IMG/VR virus record: IMGVR_UViG_3300025853_000048
Span: 25,450 to 89,449 of that record
Length of the DNA stretch: 64,000 nucleotides
Origin: a virus
Reading direction: 5' to 3' (one strand)
This document shows positions 20,321 through 28,715 of the stretch, one piece after another. The position numbers and the translations under genes are program-made. Position 1 is the first letter of the stretch. Each line of letters opens with the position of its first letter. The notes below the pieces were generated by a model. The model had not been told where the DNA came from. It was given only the letters and a program-made list of their open reading frames with translations, and searched no databases.

Positions 20321-20887
20321 TTAATTCGCGAATCCTTCGGTTGCTCTATGCCCGCACCTTGCGTAACACTTTCGGACGTTCTCCCACGCTTCCCTGTCGC
20401 AATCCATACCCAGAGGGCGGAAACTGGAATCTCCTCTTTCTCTCTGATCGTCATCATGATTGAATGCTGCCTCCAATTCCTTTTCGATCAATGCTTGTGT
20501 GTTGGGGTTTATTTGATCCCAGTTTTCTGCCAGGGTTTCAGCGAACAGGATGGTCGAACCCGTCATGCGTCCAAGATAGTAGCGGAACGAACAAAAGATC
20601 AGGTCATTGATATCCCAGCACTTCTTCTGAGGATTATCGTGTGATCTCAGGATGGCTATTGCCTCATTCTCTGATAAACCATTCTGATCGAGGTAAACTC
20701 TTAGCAAATCAGCGAACTCGACTTGTTGGTACCGCTTGAGTCTGGCTCGGTCGGGTTGCGTGTCTAGCCAACTGGCTGAAACAGCGTAGCACCAGGCCAA
20801 CGTGGTTGTAAGTTCTGATTGATCGAGTGCTGATACCCTCTTTGATTCCTCGGTAAGAAGATCGATCGCTGACTTTGACTTGCTCAT
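20321..20887 (-). CDS. ISESEAI-motif family protein, 188 aa
   Basis: No known domain is recognised. Residues about 66-84 read YLDQNGLSENEAIAILRSH, matching a motif found in two other proteins of this window (25016-25372 minus and 33489-33842 plus). The remainder is mixed alpha-helical with several Cys and Trp residues and no membrane segment. Its start ATG overlaps the end of the structural gene upstream, so translation is probably coupled. The repeated motif suggests a phage-specific paralogous family of unknown role. Confidence 0.75.
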   Translation of the reverse strand: MSKSKSAIDLLTEESKRVSALDQSELTTTLAWCYAVSASWLDTQPDRARLKRYQQVEFADLLRVYLDQNGLSENEAIAILRSHDNPQKKCWDINDLIFCSFRYYLGRMTGSTILFAETLAENWDQINPNTQALIEKELEAAFNHDDDQRERGDSSFRPLGMDCDREAWENVRKCYARCGHRATEGFAN

Positions 20888-21996
20888 TATTCTTCAACCA
20901 TGCTCACCTGGACTTCAACAGTGGGATCTTCTCCGTTAGTAACGACGGTGAAACTGGAAAACCCTGTTGGTTGGTCTCCGTCCTGTGCGTCTCCCATCGC
21001 TCCTGTATTGGCATGAGTTACGGTAACGACGGATCCTGAAGCACTGGCTGAATAATCTGCATCCCCATTAATCGCTGCGGCAATGGTGGTTGCCAGGGTG
21101 TCATCATCCATTGTATCAGTCACTGTGGTTATCTCTACGCTTCTGGTTAATGCTGCAGACCCTGATGGTTCTGCGGTCCCCGTGTCGCCAACGTCAATCC
21201 AAAACCCCACTGTTCCTGCATCATCACTGAGTTGGATGTAGGTGCCATCCAGAACGCCCTGATCAGCCCCGTTTGTCGTGACGGTAAAGTCGGTAAATCC
21301 TGTTGTTTGAGCTCCGTCTTCCCCGTCCGCTACATCTCCCTCGGTGGCGTGGGTTACGGTAACGACTGATCCGGAAACCGTAGCAGAAAATTTACTATCA
21401 GCATTAATCGCTGTGGCCATCTTGGCTGCTACAACTAAAGCCGTGTCGTCAGTGGCAATTGTTGTTACCTCAACACTTCTGGTCAGTGCCGCAGATCCTG
21501 CCGGTTCACTGGTTCCCGAGTCATCGGTATCAATCCAGAACCCTACGGTACCGGACTCGTCACTGAGTTGGATATACTTACCATCCAGAGAATCTGAAAC
21601 ATCCGCAACAGCCGTGAACGTTTCGACCTGGGCGACCGCTCCGGTCCCCGTCACATCGAATGACTCGACCTGGGCAACGACATAACTTTTAAGATGTAAC
21701 GCGTTGCCGTTTAACCGCATGATAAATGACTCGCCAGGGTTGATCCGGAGCGGGTAGTTGGTTCCGTCATCGCCGGCCCTGACGTAATTGGTTGCATCCA
21801 GGTTTTTGATCCGGGCAACTCCAATAGTTGCAAGATCTCCCTTATCAACTGATATGCCAGAAGAGGTGGCGGATGCGATGGTTTCCAGGTACAGATCGCC
21901 AGAGACATCGATTTTTTGCTGCTCGGCAGTCCGTTTGAGACTGGCGCCGCCTTTATCAAATTCGAATGATGTGAGTAGGTTTATTTCGTCGGCCAT
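20887..21996 (-). CDS. Repeat-containing phage structural protein
   Basis: A 369-residue, acidic, Thr/Ser/Val-rich beta-type protein. Two repeats of about 100 residues start near residues 138 and 245, each with DG.YIQLSD, GTVGFWID and GSAALTRSVE followed by a VVTVTHA strand and a TGF..FTV ending. Such modules are typical of phage head-decoration, tail or adhesion proteins. The N-terminal third (LYLETIASATSSGISVDKGD) differs from the repeats. It probably forms part of the virion surface; the exact position is unknown. Confidence 0.8.
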   Translation of the reverse strand: MADEINLLTSFEFDKGGASLKRTAEQQKIDVSGDLYLETIASATSSGISVDKGDLATIGVARIKNLDATNYVRAGDDGTNYPLRINPGESFIMRLNGNALHLKSYVVAQVESFDVTGTGAVAQVETFTAVADVSDSLDGKYIQLSDESGTVGFWIDTDDSGTSEPAGSAALTRSVEVTTIATDDTALVVAAKMATAINADSKFSATVSGSVVTVTHATEGDVADGEDGAQTTGFTDFTVTTNGADQGVLDGTYIQLSDDAGTVGFWIDVGDTGTAEPSGSAALTRSVEITTVTDTMDDDTLATTIAAAINGDADYSASASGSVVTVTHANTGAMGDAQDGDQPTGFSSFTVVTNGEDPTVEVQVSMVEE

Positions 21997-22063
21997 GTTA
22001 TTTGGGGGTTGGTGGTTTTAATAGGGGGTATTTATAACACCTTTATTTACAAAACTTAAGTAA

Positions 22064-22321
22064 TTATTTCACCTGGTAAAAGAAAACTCCCTCCCGGGAA
22101 TCAAGATTGATTTCGCCGATGAACACCATGTTTTGAAGCAGGGTGATCCACCATTCCAGGGATCGTTTGCGGTTTCGATAGAACTTGTTGAACTCAGTGG
22201 CGGTTTTCTCTCTGTGGAAATATTGCTTTAATTCTGCTACCTCTTCCGAGAAGGCCTTGATTTCCTTGCGGATCTCCTTCTTGCGTCGGGATATGCTTAG
22301 CTCTGCTGTTGAGTTCTTCAT
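22064..22321 (-). CDS. Charged helical protein, 85 aa
   Basis: The chosen start is the ATG at 22321. A longer frame would need a TTG at 22411 and a leader unlike protein sequence. The product begins MKNSTAELSISRRKKEIRKE and continues as a Lys/Glu-rich helix, followed by WWITLLQNMVFIGEI. No family is recognised. The composition would suit a small DNA-binding or scaffold-like protein. It lies between the cytosine methyltransferase and the structural gene. The 65-base gap on its left is AT-rich and empty. Confidence 0.6.
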   Translation of the reverse strand: MKNSTAELSISRRKKEIRKEIKAFSEEVAELKQYFHREKTATEFNKFYRNRKRSLEWWITLLQNMVFIGEINLDSREGVFFYQVK

Positions 22322-22411
22322 GATTGTGGTGGTTTTTGTCTTGACTGGGTGGGTTGCGGTTCTGTTAAAATGATGTTGGAGCGCGAGGTCGCCGAGGGCT
22401 CCCCGGCTCAA

Positions 22412-23290
22412 CTAATTACTGTTCTCCTGAGATAACTGCTCCTTAAGTTCCATCAGTTCATCAATGATTTCATCCTGGCGCCAAGGGTCAATTTTTTCCC
22501 ATTCCATTTTCGTGTCCAAGTCCTCTCTACCACAGGAATCCACGCGCATCATGCAGTTCAGAATCTCTGCCGCCACCTGCGGCACTATCGCGTTTCCGAG
22601 TCCTCTAAGTCGGTCCAATGCTCGGGGTACCCCATCAAAATCTCGACAGAAACAGGATCCCATTTCAATTTGGCGTATTCCGTTCCCCTCAATTTGTTTT
22701 GGCTCCCACCTGCTTCCTGGACTGTTCCGTTCCATTTTTCGCTTCCCGCGCACGGCGTGGGCAAGAATCCAGACTCTATCTCTCCGATGTTGCGCCCCGA
22801 TGGCACAAGCCGGAATAATGATTGCCTGCGCGGAGTAGCCAATCCCCTCCAAGTCAGAAAGCACTTCATCGAGGCCCATCGTGATGTGACCAGCAACATT
22901 TTCACACAATGCCCAACGGGGTCGGAGGTGTCCAAGAATTCGCAATAGTTCCGGCCAGAGGTGACGGTCATCTTCCGCGCCTCTTCGCTTCCCGGCGCTA
23001 CTGAAAGGTTGGCAAGGGTATCCTCCGGTAATAAGCTCAATTGTTCCATAGTTATCAGGGTCTAAAGTTTTTACGTTGTCGTGGATTGGTACGCCGGGGA
23101 AGTTCTTCGCCAGCACCTTTTGCGCCCATGGGTCTACCTCGCAGAACCCCACGGTTTCGATTCCTCCGACCATGCGAGCTGCCAGGGCGAAACCACCGAT
23201 ACCGGAGAACAGGTCGAGATGCCGCAAAGGAGAACAAGACGCAGCAGGTAATGCTTCATCCCGTTGGTCTGTTCGCATACCTGTGCTCAT
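22412..23290 (-). CDS. DNA (cytosine-5) methyltransferase
   Basis: Transfers a methyl group from S-adenosylmethionine to cytosine C5 in DNA. Motif I is DLFSGIGGF (residues 27-35), motif IV GGYPCQPFS with the catalytic Cys near 92, motif VI ENV, motif VIII QHRRDRVWI and motif X GNAIVPQVA. At 292 residues it is short, with a very small target-recognition region, as is common for phage enzymes. The C-terminal tail (DPWRQDEIIDELMELKEQL) is an acidic helix. It lies near a second methyltransferase, and together they probably protect phage DNA from host restriction. Much of the gene is also open in a second minus-strand frame (22585-23049). Confidence 0.97.
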   Translation of the reverse strand: MSTGMRTDQRDEALPAASCSPLRHLDLFSGIGGFALAARMVGGIETVGFCEVDPWAQKVLAKNFPGVPIHDNVKTLDPDNYGTIELITGGYPCQPFSSAGKRRGAEDDRHLWPELLRILGHLRPRWALCENVAGHITMGLDEVLSDLEGIGYSAQAIIIPACAIGAQHRRDRVWILAHAVRGKRKMERNSPGSRWEPKQIEGNGIRQIEMGSCFCRDFDGVPRALDRLRGLGNAIVPQVAAEILNCMMRVDSCGREDLDTKMEWEKIDPWRQDEIIDELMELKEQLSQENSN

Positions 23291-23362
23291 ACGTTCTGCT
23301 AGTAAATCCCCATCATCATCTCATCCTCTCCTCCAGCACTTTCCACGAAGGAAATAGGGGCA

Positions 23363-23698
23363 TTAGGATTCCACTTTTCCGCTTTCTCTTGCTCTGATCC
23401 ATCCGTCTTCCCAGACGTTGGCGATGATATTTTCGGCGTCTCCTTCTCCGAGTCCGTATTCGAGGAGGATGTTTCTGATTCTGTGGTAGTATTCATTGTC
23501 TGTAAATCCGAGCCAGTCGCGACCCCAAGGGGATCCTGTGCAATCTGTTCCCGAGAAGTCTATCTTGATATTGATGTCCACAACCCCGTCAGCAGAACAA
23601 GACGCATCAGCCAATGACTGTTCTTTAGGTTTTTTATCGTCTGATTCCGTTGGTTTATCGTTTTGATCACTCATCGTTTTTTGTGGTTGCGCCGTCAT
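23363..23698 (-). CDS. Hypothetical acidic protein
   Basis: A 111-residue protein with a disordered Lys/Asp/Glu/Ser N-terminus and a more ordered second half (DINIKIDFSGTDCTGS, then a helix). Start choice is uncertain between M1 (23698) and M9 (23674). The DNA around M1 resembles the leader before the DPPYG methyltransferase: AACGCT, then an AGCC-type sequence, then ATG, with a second ATG eight codons later. It lies between the two methyltransferase genes, so a modification-related role is possible. No family is recognised. Confidence 0.65.
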   Translation of the reverse strand: MTAQPQKTMSDQNDKPTESDDKKPKEQSLADASCSADGVVDINIKIDFSGTDCTGSPWGRDWLGFTDNEYYHRIRNILLEYGLGEGDAENIIANVWEDGWIRARESGKVES

Positions 23699-23721
23699 GG
23701 CTGTGCTTCAGCGTTCTCTCT

Positions 23722-24546
23722 TTAAAATAACTCCGGTTGAGGTGGGGCGTGGTGCTCGGCTTTCGGCTCCGAGAAGTCGAGGACTTCCTGAAGCATCCTT
23801 TGGGCTGCTATCTCGCAGTATTTCTCCTGCATCTCGACCCCCACGCATTTAACCCCGGCATCTTTACAGGCTCTTAACGTGGTCCCTGATCCCATCCACG
23901 GATCGAGAGCAGTTTTTACATCTCCCGCCTGTTGGAGTGCCCACACCATTACGTCCAGAGGTTTCTGGGTTGGATGGTCCCGCTTTTCCGATCCTTTTCG
24001 AGCCATTCCATTCCACAGATGTTTTTTTATTCGCATCGCTCCATTGAGATTGTTCCACGCCATCTCACCATCAGCGAAGTTTCCATTCATTTCCTTATCC
24101 CAGACTAGCGGCCCTTTGCACGGCGGCAGATCGTAGTAATTCCCCCCGAATATGATTTGTTTTTCGCAGATATTCCGCGCCAGTTCCATTACCCATCTTG
24201 GGACTGGTTCTTTATCCCAGTCGGTCAGTTCGTAGGTTCGCTTCGCAACTCTCCGATGTCCGCTCCCTACTATATTCCCGCTTGCTTTGTGCATCGCTTT
24301 ATCGGCTCCGATACCATAAGGTGGATCACACAGAAGCAGATCAAACCTCCCTAGATGCGGCATTATCTTCCCACAGTCGCCGTGATAGATCGTCACATAA
24401 TCGTCCTGGTAGTAGGGACTGTACAGTGTACAGTCATCCGCTGTACACTGTACAGTCGGCTCGTCTGGAGAGAACAAGACGGTGGAGCCAATGCTATCCT
24501 CTATGTCGTTTTTCGTGGTTTTCATCGTCGTTCGTTCGGATCGCAT
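23722..24546 (-). CDS. DPPYG-type N6-adenine or N4-cytosine DNA methyltransferase
   Basis: The catalytic DPPYG motif is near residue 74. The AdoMet-binding motif comes later, as LDPWMGSGTT near 216, followed by GVEMQEKYCEIA. Catalytic motif before AdoMet motif is the beta-class order of exocyclic-amino methyltransferases. HPTQKPLDV (about 192) is the usual linker. At 274 residues it has normal length. M1 follows a good AAGGTG ribosome-binding site; M8 is an alternative start. The leader and first codons occur again as a broken copy at 37165-37208. The likely role is anti-restriction or regulation. Confidence 0.95.
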   Translation of the reverse strand: MRSERTTMKTTKNDIEDSIGSTVLFSPDEPTVQCTADDCTLYSPYYQDDYVTIYHGDCGKIMPHLGRFDLLLCDPPYGIGADKAMHKASGNIVGSGHRRVAKRTYELTDWDKEPVPRWVMELARNICEKQIIFGGNYYDLPPCKGPLVWDKEMNGNFADGEMAWNNLNGAMRIKKHLWNGMARKGSEKRDHPTQKPLDVMVWALQQAGDVKTALDPWMGSGTTLRACKDAGVKCVGVEMQEKYCEIAAQRMLQEVLDFSEPKAEHHAPPQPELF

Positions 24547-24563
24547 GGCTCACCTTTAGCGTT
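24520..24563. repeat. Leader/start repeat, copy A (functional)
   Basis: A 44-base block spanning the intergenic region, ribosome-binding site and first codons of the DPPYG methyltransferase. The minus strand reads AACGCTAAAGGTGAGCCATG and continues. It is repeated with two mismatches at 37165-37208, where the following frame stops after 12 codons. A third, weaker match (AACGCTGAAGCACAGCCATG) precedes the gene at 23698. Confidence 0.9.
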
Positions 24564-25019
24564 CTAATTCAGTGCCTCTGGGTAACAAATATACTCGCCC
24601 AGCTTCTCCATACGATACTCCCAAATACCGCCTTCCACCCGCTTCTTATGGACATCGTAGCGACTGCCTAAGACCTTGTGGACCTTATCCTTGCGGAGAT
24701 CTCGCAACCTGGCTGATATACCAGCCGCGGACTCTGGCGGATAGCCTGCTTCCTGGGCGATGTCCCCTAAGGTGCGCCACTTGCCATCGGTCATCACCTC
24801 GTAAACGGCGGTCAGTTGTTTGCCTAGTCGTTTCGTGTCCTCCGCTTCGATATTCGGACCATCAAAATTGAACTCATCTTGCTCTATCATCTCTCTCTCT
24901 TGTCTTTTTAGGTTGTAGATACGGTTTTCCCACTTTTCGGCCCGCTTGGAATCGCCCTTCTCCAGGGCGTTTTCCATGTAGATACCGGCCTTGCAAATTC
25001 TCTCGTCGATATCGGTCAT
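24564..25019 (-). CDS. Winged-helix-like protein
   Basis: A 151-residue protein. The N-terminal 50 residues form a charged helix. Residues about 65-125 read like a winged helix: a helix, TDGKWRTLGDIAQEAG, then a recognition helix ESAAGISARLRDLRKD, then a wing ending GGIWEYR. This arrangement is common in small phage proteins. The following gene starts within its last codons, showing tight operon packing. DNA binding is likely; the target is unknown. Confidence 0.8.
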   Translation of the reverse strand: MTDIDERICKAGIYMENALEKGDSKRAEKWENRIYNLKRQEREMIEQDEFNFDGPNIEAEDTKRLGKQLTAVYEVMTDGKWRTLGDIAQEAGYPPESAAGISARLRDLRKDKVHKVLGSRYDVHKKRVEGGIWEYRMEKLGEYICYPEALN

Positions 25020-25372
25020 CTTTTAAAACTGGATAGTTTTTTGTCGCAGTATATCTCTTTGTCATATTCTACATCGGGATCAAACCTCCATCCAGATCCG
25101 TGTGGTCTTTCGACGCTCCCTCTAACTACCCTTCCTGTTGCAAATTCAACGCATTGATACCACTGCATTTCATCTGCTTGCTGCCAAGTAGCGACGATTT
25201 CTTCAACGGATTCGAACGAGCCTACATAATCAGACCATCCACCACCTGCATAGTAGCATTGTGGAGATCCAAACATTAGGTACGGTTTAGTTGTATTAGC
25301 TCTGAGAATGGCTACAGCTTGGCTTTCCGTTATGCCTATCTCGTCAATTGCTTGTGCTAGTATATCCATCAC
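25016..25372 (-). CDS. ISESEAI-motif family protein, 118 aa
   Basis: Near the N-terminus it carries EIGITESQAVAILRANT, matching motifs in the proteins at 20321-20887 and 33489-33842. The rest is aromatic and acidic (QWYQCVEFATGRVVRGSVE) with no known family. It overlaps its neighbours by a few bases on both sides, so it belongs to the same small-gene operon. Function is unknown. Confidence 0.75.
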   Translation of the reverse strand: MMDILAQAIDEIGITESQAVAILRANTTKPYLMFGSPQCYYAGGGWSDYVGSFESVEEIVATWQQADEMQWYQCVEFATGRVVRGSVERPHGSGWRFDPDVEYDKEIYCDKKLSSFKR

Positions 25373-25587
25373 TTCACCCCAATCGCCTTTTTGATTTCTT
25401 CAGTCGATCCATCTCCTTCCAGCATCTCGATCACTTCGGAAAAAGGTTTGAAATGCGGGTTGCTCGATTTGCTCTCTTCCGCTCGCGACTGATTTGACAG
25501 TCCTTTATTCCGAAAAATCCGGTCGTAGTTGGCGCGAAACTGATCGCCGTTCACGGGTCGTGGTTTATCTCCTTTGCCTGCACTCAT
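25369..25587 (-). CDS. Small conserved phage protein (GKGDKPRPV motif)
   Basis: A 72-residue protein starting MSAGKGDKPRPVNGDQFR. The GKGDKPRPV...F..NYD.IF signature is one I recognise from many small phage proteins of unknown function. The C-terminal part (FSEVIEMLEGDGSTEEIKKA) is a predicted helix. The downstream gene starts inside its stop region. No enzymatic role can be assigned. Confidence 0.75.
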   Translation of the reverse strand: MSAGKGDKPRPVNGDQFRANYDRIFRNKGLSNQSRAEESKSSNPHFKPFSEVIEMLEGDGSTEEIKKAIGVK

Positions 25588-25746
25588 CTTAATCTCATCT
25601 CATCTTGCACGGAAGCCCGAGGCAGGATTAACCAAGGTAAAAAACACTCTGCCCCGGGTTTCGTGATCTTGGCGGCAGTCTTTTTGGAACGCCGCCCCAA
25701 CAGGGCATTGTATGGAAAAATTGATTGTTTTCAAATGTTAATTTGC

Positions 25747-26040
25747 TCATTTTCGGCCCTCTTCAGCAACCCGGACTGCGTTGCGGACCAGGCTGGTGAA
25801 TATTGACAACTGGGTCTTGGGGGGTGCGCTCCTGTGTCCCCGTTCCCGTGCCATGTGGAAATAGCCGCAGAATTCGCATTTGTAGACAATCAGCGGGGTT
25901 CCGGATTTCTTCTCTGATTGCGCTTTAGCGGTCAGTGCGAGTTTGCGCCTTTTGTAAGCGTGCTTGCCGCATTTTCGGGGTAGTTTGGCGACCTTTTCGT
26001 GTGCTCTGCGTTGCCTAGGTTTCTGTGTTCTTTTGCTCAT
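25747..26040 (-). CDS. Small zinc-ribbon-like protein
   Basis: A 97-residue basic protein with Cys/His pairs KCGKHAYKRRKLAL (about 22-35) and YKCEFCGYFHMARE (about 52-65), the pattern of a two-knuckle zinc ribbon seen in small phage and actinobacterial proteins. It overlaps the last codons of the recombinase gene upstream. It probably binds DNA or RNA. The 159-base gap on its left (25588-25746) holds no gene, only a weak inverted repeat near 25672-25697. Confidence 0.75.
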   Translation of the reverse strand: MSKRTQKPRQRRAHEKVAKLPRKCGKHAYKRRKLALTAKAQSEKKSGTPLIVYKCEFCGYFHMARERGHRSAPPKTQLSIFTSLVRNAVRVAEEGRK

Positions 26041-27082
26041 CTTTTTCGCTCAATACGTTGGTTTCAAAAGCCCCGCTCATATTGGTGTGGTTGTAGGTCT
26101 GGTTCGTTATATCCAAACCGCTATGCCCTAGTTTGTAACTGATCTCCTCCAGCGTCATGCCTTTCTGATAGGCGTGCGTGGCGACCGAGTGACGCAACAT
26201 GTGCGGTGTGCATTTCGGCAACTGGTGTGCCTTGCAAAGTTTGTTCAGAAAATCATTTACCCAGTGCCGGGAGTAGCCCACCCATTGCCCATGTACCTTG
26301 TGCGAGAAGATCGGTTCAGTCTCATCGTCGCGGCCTTTGTCCTGGATGTGCTTTTCGATCCTGACAGCGATCCTGTACGGGATCTCCACTCTGCGTGTCT
26401 TCTTGCCCTTGGTGTTCTCTGATCGAAAAATGAAATAATGCTGCCCTGTGGCACCGTCTCTGCGGAAGTCCTGCGCCTGGAGTGATATGAATTCCGTTAC
26501 CCTGGCACCAACTGAGTAGAGCGTGTAGAACGCCAACCATCGGATCTGATCGGCTGTTCCTGCCGTGCCTTTGTCCTTGCGTTCTTCGAGCACGTCCAGC
26601 CATCGCTCCACCTCCGGTTCACTCAGAACCTTGTCTTCGATGATTCTATCGGGCCGCTGCAGTTCGATTTCAACTCCGACGTTATACTGTAGATAACCCA
26701 GTCTTTGCGCGTATGACATCAGGGATTTAATCGGATCAATGCGAGTGCGGATCGATGCGGGTTTGAGCGTCTGTCCGTTGGGTAACGTTTCCGCTTTGAC
26801 CTGATCGACGTATTCAGTCATGTCTGCCAGGGTGACGGTTCGTAATGGTTTTTCCCAGCCGATAAAATCTCGGAACTTGCGGATATTGAGCGCGTAAGTC
26901 TCCTGCGTGTTCTCCGATGGACGGGAGCGGATAAACATTTCGATTAGGTGATCGTCGTCCCGAGCTCCGGACATATCCGGTTTCGGCTGGTGCGGGTGGT
27001 CGATCGGGGTGCCGACTGCATACTGCTTCCGCTCTGCGATGTCGCCAGGTTCGGGGTCCAGGATTTCGAATTCTTCAGGCAT
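26015..27082 (-). CDS. Tyrosine recombinase (XerC/D-like)
   Basis: A site-specific recombinase of about 355 residues. Positions are relative to the chosen start at 27082, which begins MPEEFEILDPEPGDI directly after the upstream gene. A SAM-like core-binding domain covers about 50-140. The catalytic domain has Arg in SVGARVTEF, HMLRH (His-X-X-Arg), His in KLGHSGLDI and the nucleophile Tyr in NQTYNHTN. It lies far from attP and differs clearly from the second recombinase at 56163-57338. It may resolve multimers, recombine a different site or promote integration; only its family is certain. Confidence 0.93.
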   Translation of the reverse strand: MPEEFEILDPEPGDIAERKQYAVGTPIDHPHQPKPDMSGARDDDHLIEMFIRSRPSENTQETYALNIRKFRDFIGWEKPLRTVTLADMTEYVDQVKAETLPNGQTLKPASIRTRIDPIKSLMSYAQRLGYLQYNVGVEIELQRPDRIIEDKVLSEPEVERWLDVLEERKDKGTAGTADQIRWLAFYTLYSVGARVTEFISLQAQDFRRDGATGQHYFIFRSENTKGKKTRRVEIPYRIAVRIEKHIQDKGRDDETEPIFSHKVHGQWVGYSRHWVNDFLNKLCKAHQLPKCTPHMLRHSVATHAYQKGMTLEEISYKLGHSGLDITNQTYNHTNMSGAFETNVLSEKDEQKNTET

Positions 27083-27083
27083 T

Positions 27084-27476
27084 TTAAACTCTCTGCAATT
27101 CACCGGATAAAACATCGTGTTCAATACACGGATCAATAATTTCCCAGCCCAGTTCTCTTAAATCGTCCTGGACATCACACATTTCCGACCACGCTTCTTT
27201 TGGGTCTAGCTCGTAAGCATAGTCATATCGGAACCAGGGGCGACCACCTGATTCCCCGATCGTCACGTTGGAGCGAACGCTGATCAGTTCGGATAGGGAT
27301 TTCGGAGGGGGTTTCAGATCGCACATATTAAGAGCCTTGGAAATATTCTCGCCAATCTCTGCCAACTCCTTGGCGCGATCCTGATTGCCTTCTCTTGCCT
27401 CTTTATGACACCTGTGGACGATTTCGCGCAACAATTGCCCTACAGTTATCTCACTTAACAAATCTTCTTTATTCAT
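27084..27476 (-). CDS. Hypothetical protein, 130 aa
   Basis: A hydrophilic helical protein (N-terminus EITVGQLLREIVHRCHKEA, C-terminus a Trp/Asp-rich region). The stop lies one base before the recombinase start, and the first codons overlap the upstream zinc-ribbon gene. No family recognised. Operon context suggests a small early or accessory role. Confidence 0.65.
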   Translation of the reverse strand: MNKEDLLSEITVGQLLREIVHRCHKEAREGNQDRAKELAEIGENISKALNMCDLKPPPKSLSELISVRSNVTIGESGGRPWFRYDYAYELDPKEAWSEMCDVQDDLRELGWEIIDPCIEHDVLSGELQRV

Positions 27477-27753
27477 CTTTTCCTCTCAGTTGCCCGATCA
27501 CTGCCGCTTCTTGACTGCGGATGTAGGCATTGAAAACCTCGCCTCGCGAAACCTTCTTTTCCTCCACGTATTGAGCAAGGATCGGGTTGAGCTCTAACAA
27601 CCGGTTAATGATAGTATACGCAGGGCAGTAGTGGCCGGAATTGGGGATTTCCTCACCACAATCATCGCAGTCGCAGCGTTGCGATAGCGAAATCATTGTG
27701 CCGTCGTCGTCCCAAAAAACCAATTGCGCTGACTCTTCCTTTTCTTCACTCAT
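27469..27753 (-). CDS. Small Cys-rich putative zinc-binding protein
   Basis: A 94-residue protein with CDCDDCGEEIPNSGHYCPA at about 27-45, a likely zinc-binding knuckle. It is otherwise acidic with a helical C-terminal half. It overlaps both neighbouring genes by 8 bases, the tight packing typical of a translationally coupled operon. Function unknown. Confidence 0.7.
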   Translation of the reverse strand: MSEEKEESAQLVFWDDDGTMISLSQRCDCDDCGEEIPNSGHYCPAYTIINRLLELNPILAQYVEEKKVSRGEVFNAYIRSQEAAVIGQLRGKDE

Positions 27754-28606
27754 CTAACTTTGTTGCTCTCACATAGGTAGGAGCTACCCATTTGATGATT
27801 TTTTCTTTCCTTCCCTTCCCTGTTCTGAAGGTATGGAAATGGCCAATTCGGTAATGAGCCTTTCGGAAATCAACCGTTCCTCCACCTTCCCTTTCTCTGG
27901 TTTTGTAGTCCTTGGATGTGATCCTTGTGACCGAAAGCCCAGGGGATTCCCTTAGGCGCTTTCTTATAGGACTCATTTTTCTTGATCTTTCATGGATCTG
28001 CTTCTTTTCCATATCAAGATTCGATGTGAGTAGGCACATGATTGTAGCTTTAATTATTCGCAGTGGCTCGCAATTGTTGGTGAAATCAAAATTCTTACTA
28101 ACCTCGGCAGTATATACCCCCCTGTAGTCTTTCTTGGTCTTAACCCATGAGACTAATCTTATATATTCTTGATCATAAACAAAGCAAACCCCATGCAGGA
28201 ACACCTTATCATCTTTTTCAACAACTCCCTGCTGGACCCAGCACGGATCTTCCGACTCCATTTTGACATTTATTGCAATGGGGATGTTTATTTGGAGATC
28301 GTAGGTTTTAAGATCTTCACGTGAAAAATATGATGTTTGTTGATAGATGTCCTTGAACAATTCGCGGTCCACATCAACAACTTTCCTCGTCGCTAAATAA
28401 GCCCCAGCCATATAACATGCCCTCGCATCATCTTTGCTTTGTTTATACGCGCCTTCGTAAGTCTCGCTTGCTGTCGCTATTTCCTCCTCAGTCATGTCTG
28501 GAAGGACTGGGCTAAAACTACGAAACCCGAATTTAATCAGTTCGCTAGCCTCATTAGATCTGCTTGCTTGACTCGCGTACTCGTTTATCACTGAATCGAC
28601 CATCAT
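27746..28606 (-). CDS. Hypothetical protein with basic C-terminus
   Basis: A 286-residue protein without a recognised N-terminal domain. Residues 1-170 are acidic with aromatic strands; the last 70 are basic, ending RIGHFHTFRTGKGRKEKI and WVAPTYV, a terminal pattern I have seen in other phage or plasmid proteins but cannot name. An adjacent σ70-like promoter and one copy of the shared operator (28684-28711) lie just upstream, so its expression is probably regulated. Confidence 0.7.
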   Translation of the reverse strand: MMVDSVINEYASQASRSNEASELIKFGFRSFSPVLPDMTEEEIATASETYEGAYKQSKDDARACYMAGAYLATRKVVDVDRELFKDIYQQTSYFSREDLKTYDLQINIPIAINVKMESEDPCWVQQGVVEKDDKVFLHGVCFVYDQEYIRLVSWVKTKKDYRGVYTAEVSKNFDFTNNCEPLRIIKATIMCLLTSNLDMEKKQIHERSRKMSPIRKRLRESPGLSVTRITSKDYKTREREGGGTVDFRKAHYRIGHFHTFRTGKGRKEKIIKWVAPTYVRATKLDE

Positions 28607-28661
28607 ATCTGCGAAGCCTTTCTATATCTTCTTTCTCATCTTTGTTAATGTTCTCTAATCT

Positions 28662-28689
28662 TATATACACCCATAATTACCAAACTCAA
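28662..28689 (-). promoter_or_regulatory. σ70-like promoter
   Basis: On the minus strand, TTGAGT (28689-28684), a 16-base spacer and TATATA (28667-28662) match a σ70 promoter. It would transcribe the 27746-28606 gene. Its -35 box lies inside operator copy 1. Confidence 0.6.
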
Positions 28690-28711
28690 CATAAGTCGGG
28701 TTTTGTTAAGT
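28684..28711. promoter_or_regulatory. Shared operator-like element, copy 1
   Basis: Plus strand: ACTCAACATAAG, a short centre, then TTTTGTTAAGT. It is an imperfect inverted repeat of half-sites TYAACA.AA. Three more copies lie at 29903, 30863 and 32871. This copy overlaps a -35 box, as a repressor site would. Confidence 0.75.
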
Positions 28712-28715
28712 TTTT

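Noticed and set aside
23299-23496. Minus-strand 65-codon frame overlapping the acidic protein gene
   Set aside because: It overlaps 23363-23698 in another frame over most of its length and is Ser/Thr-rich. Only its last 20 codons lie outside, too little to support a gene.
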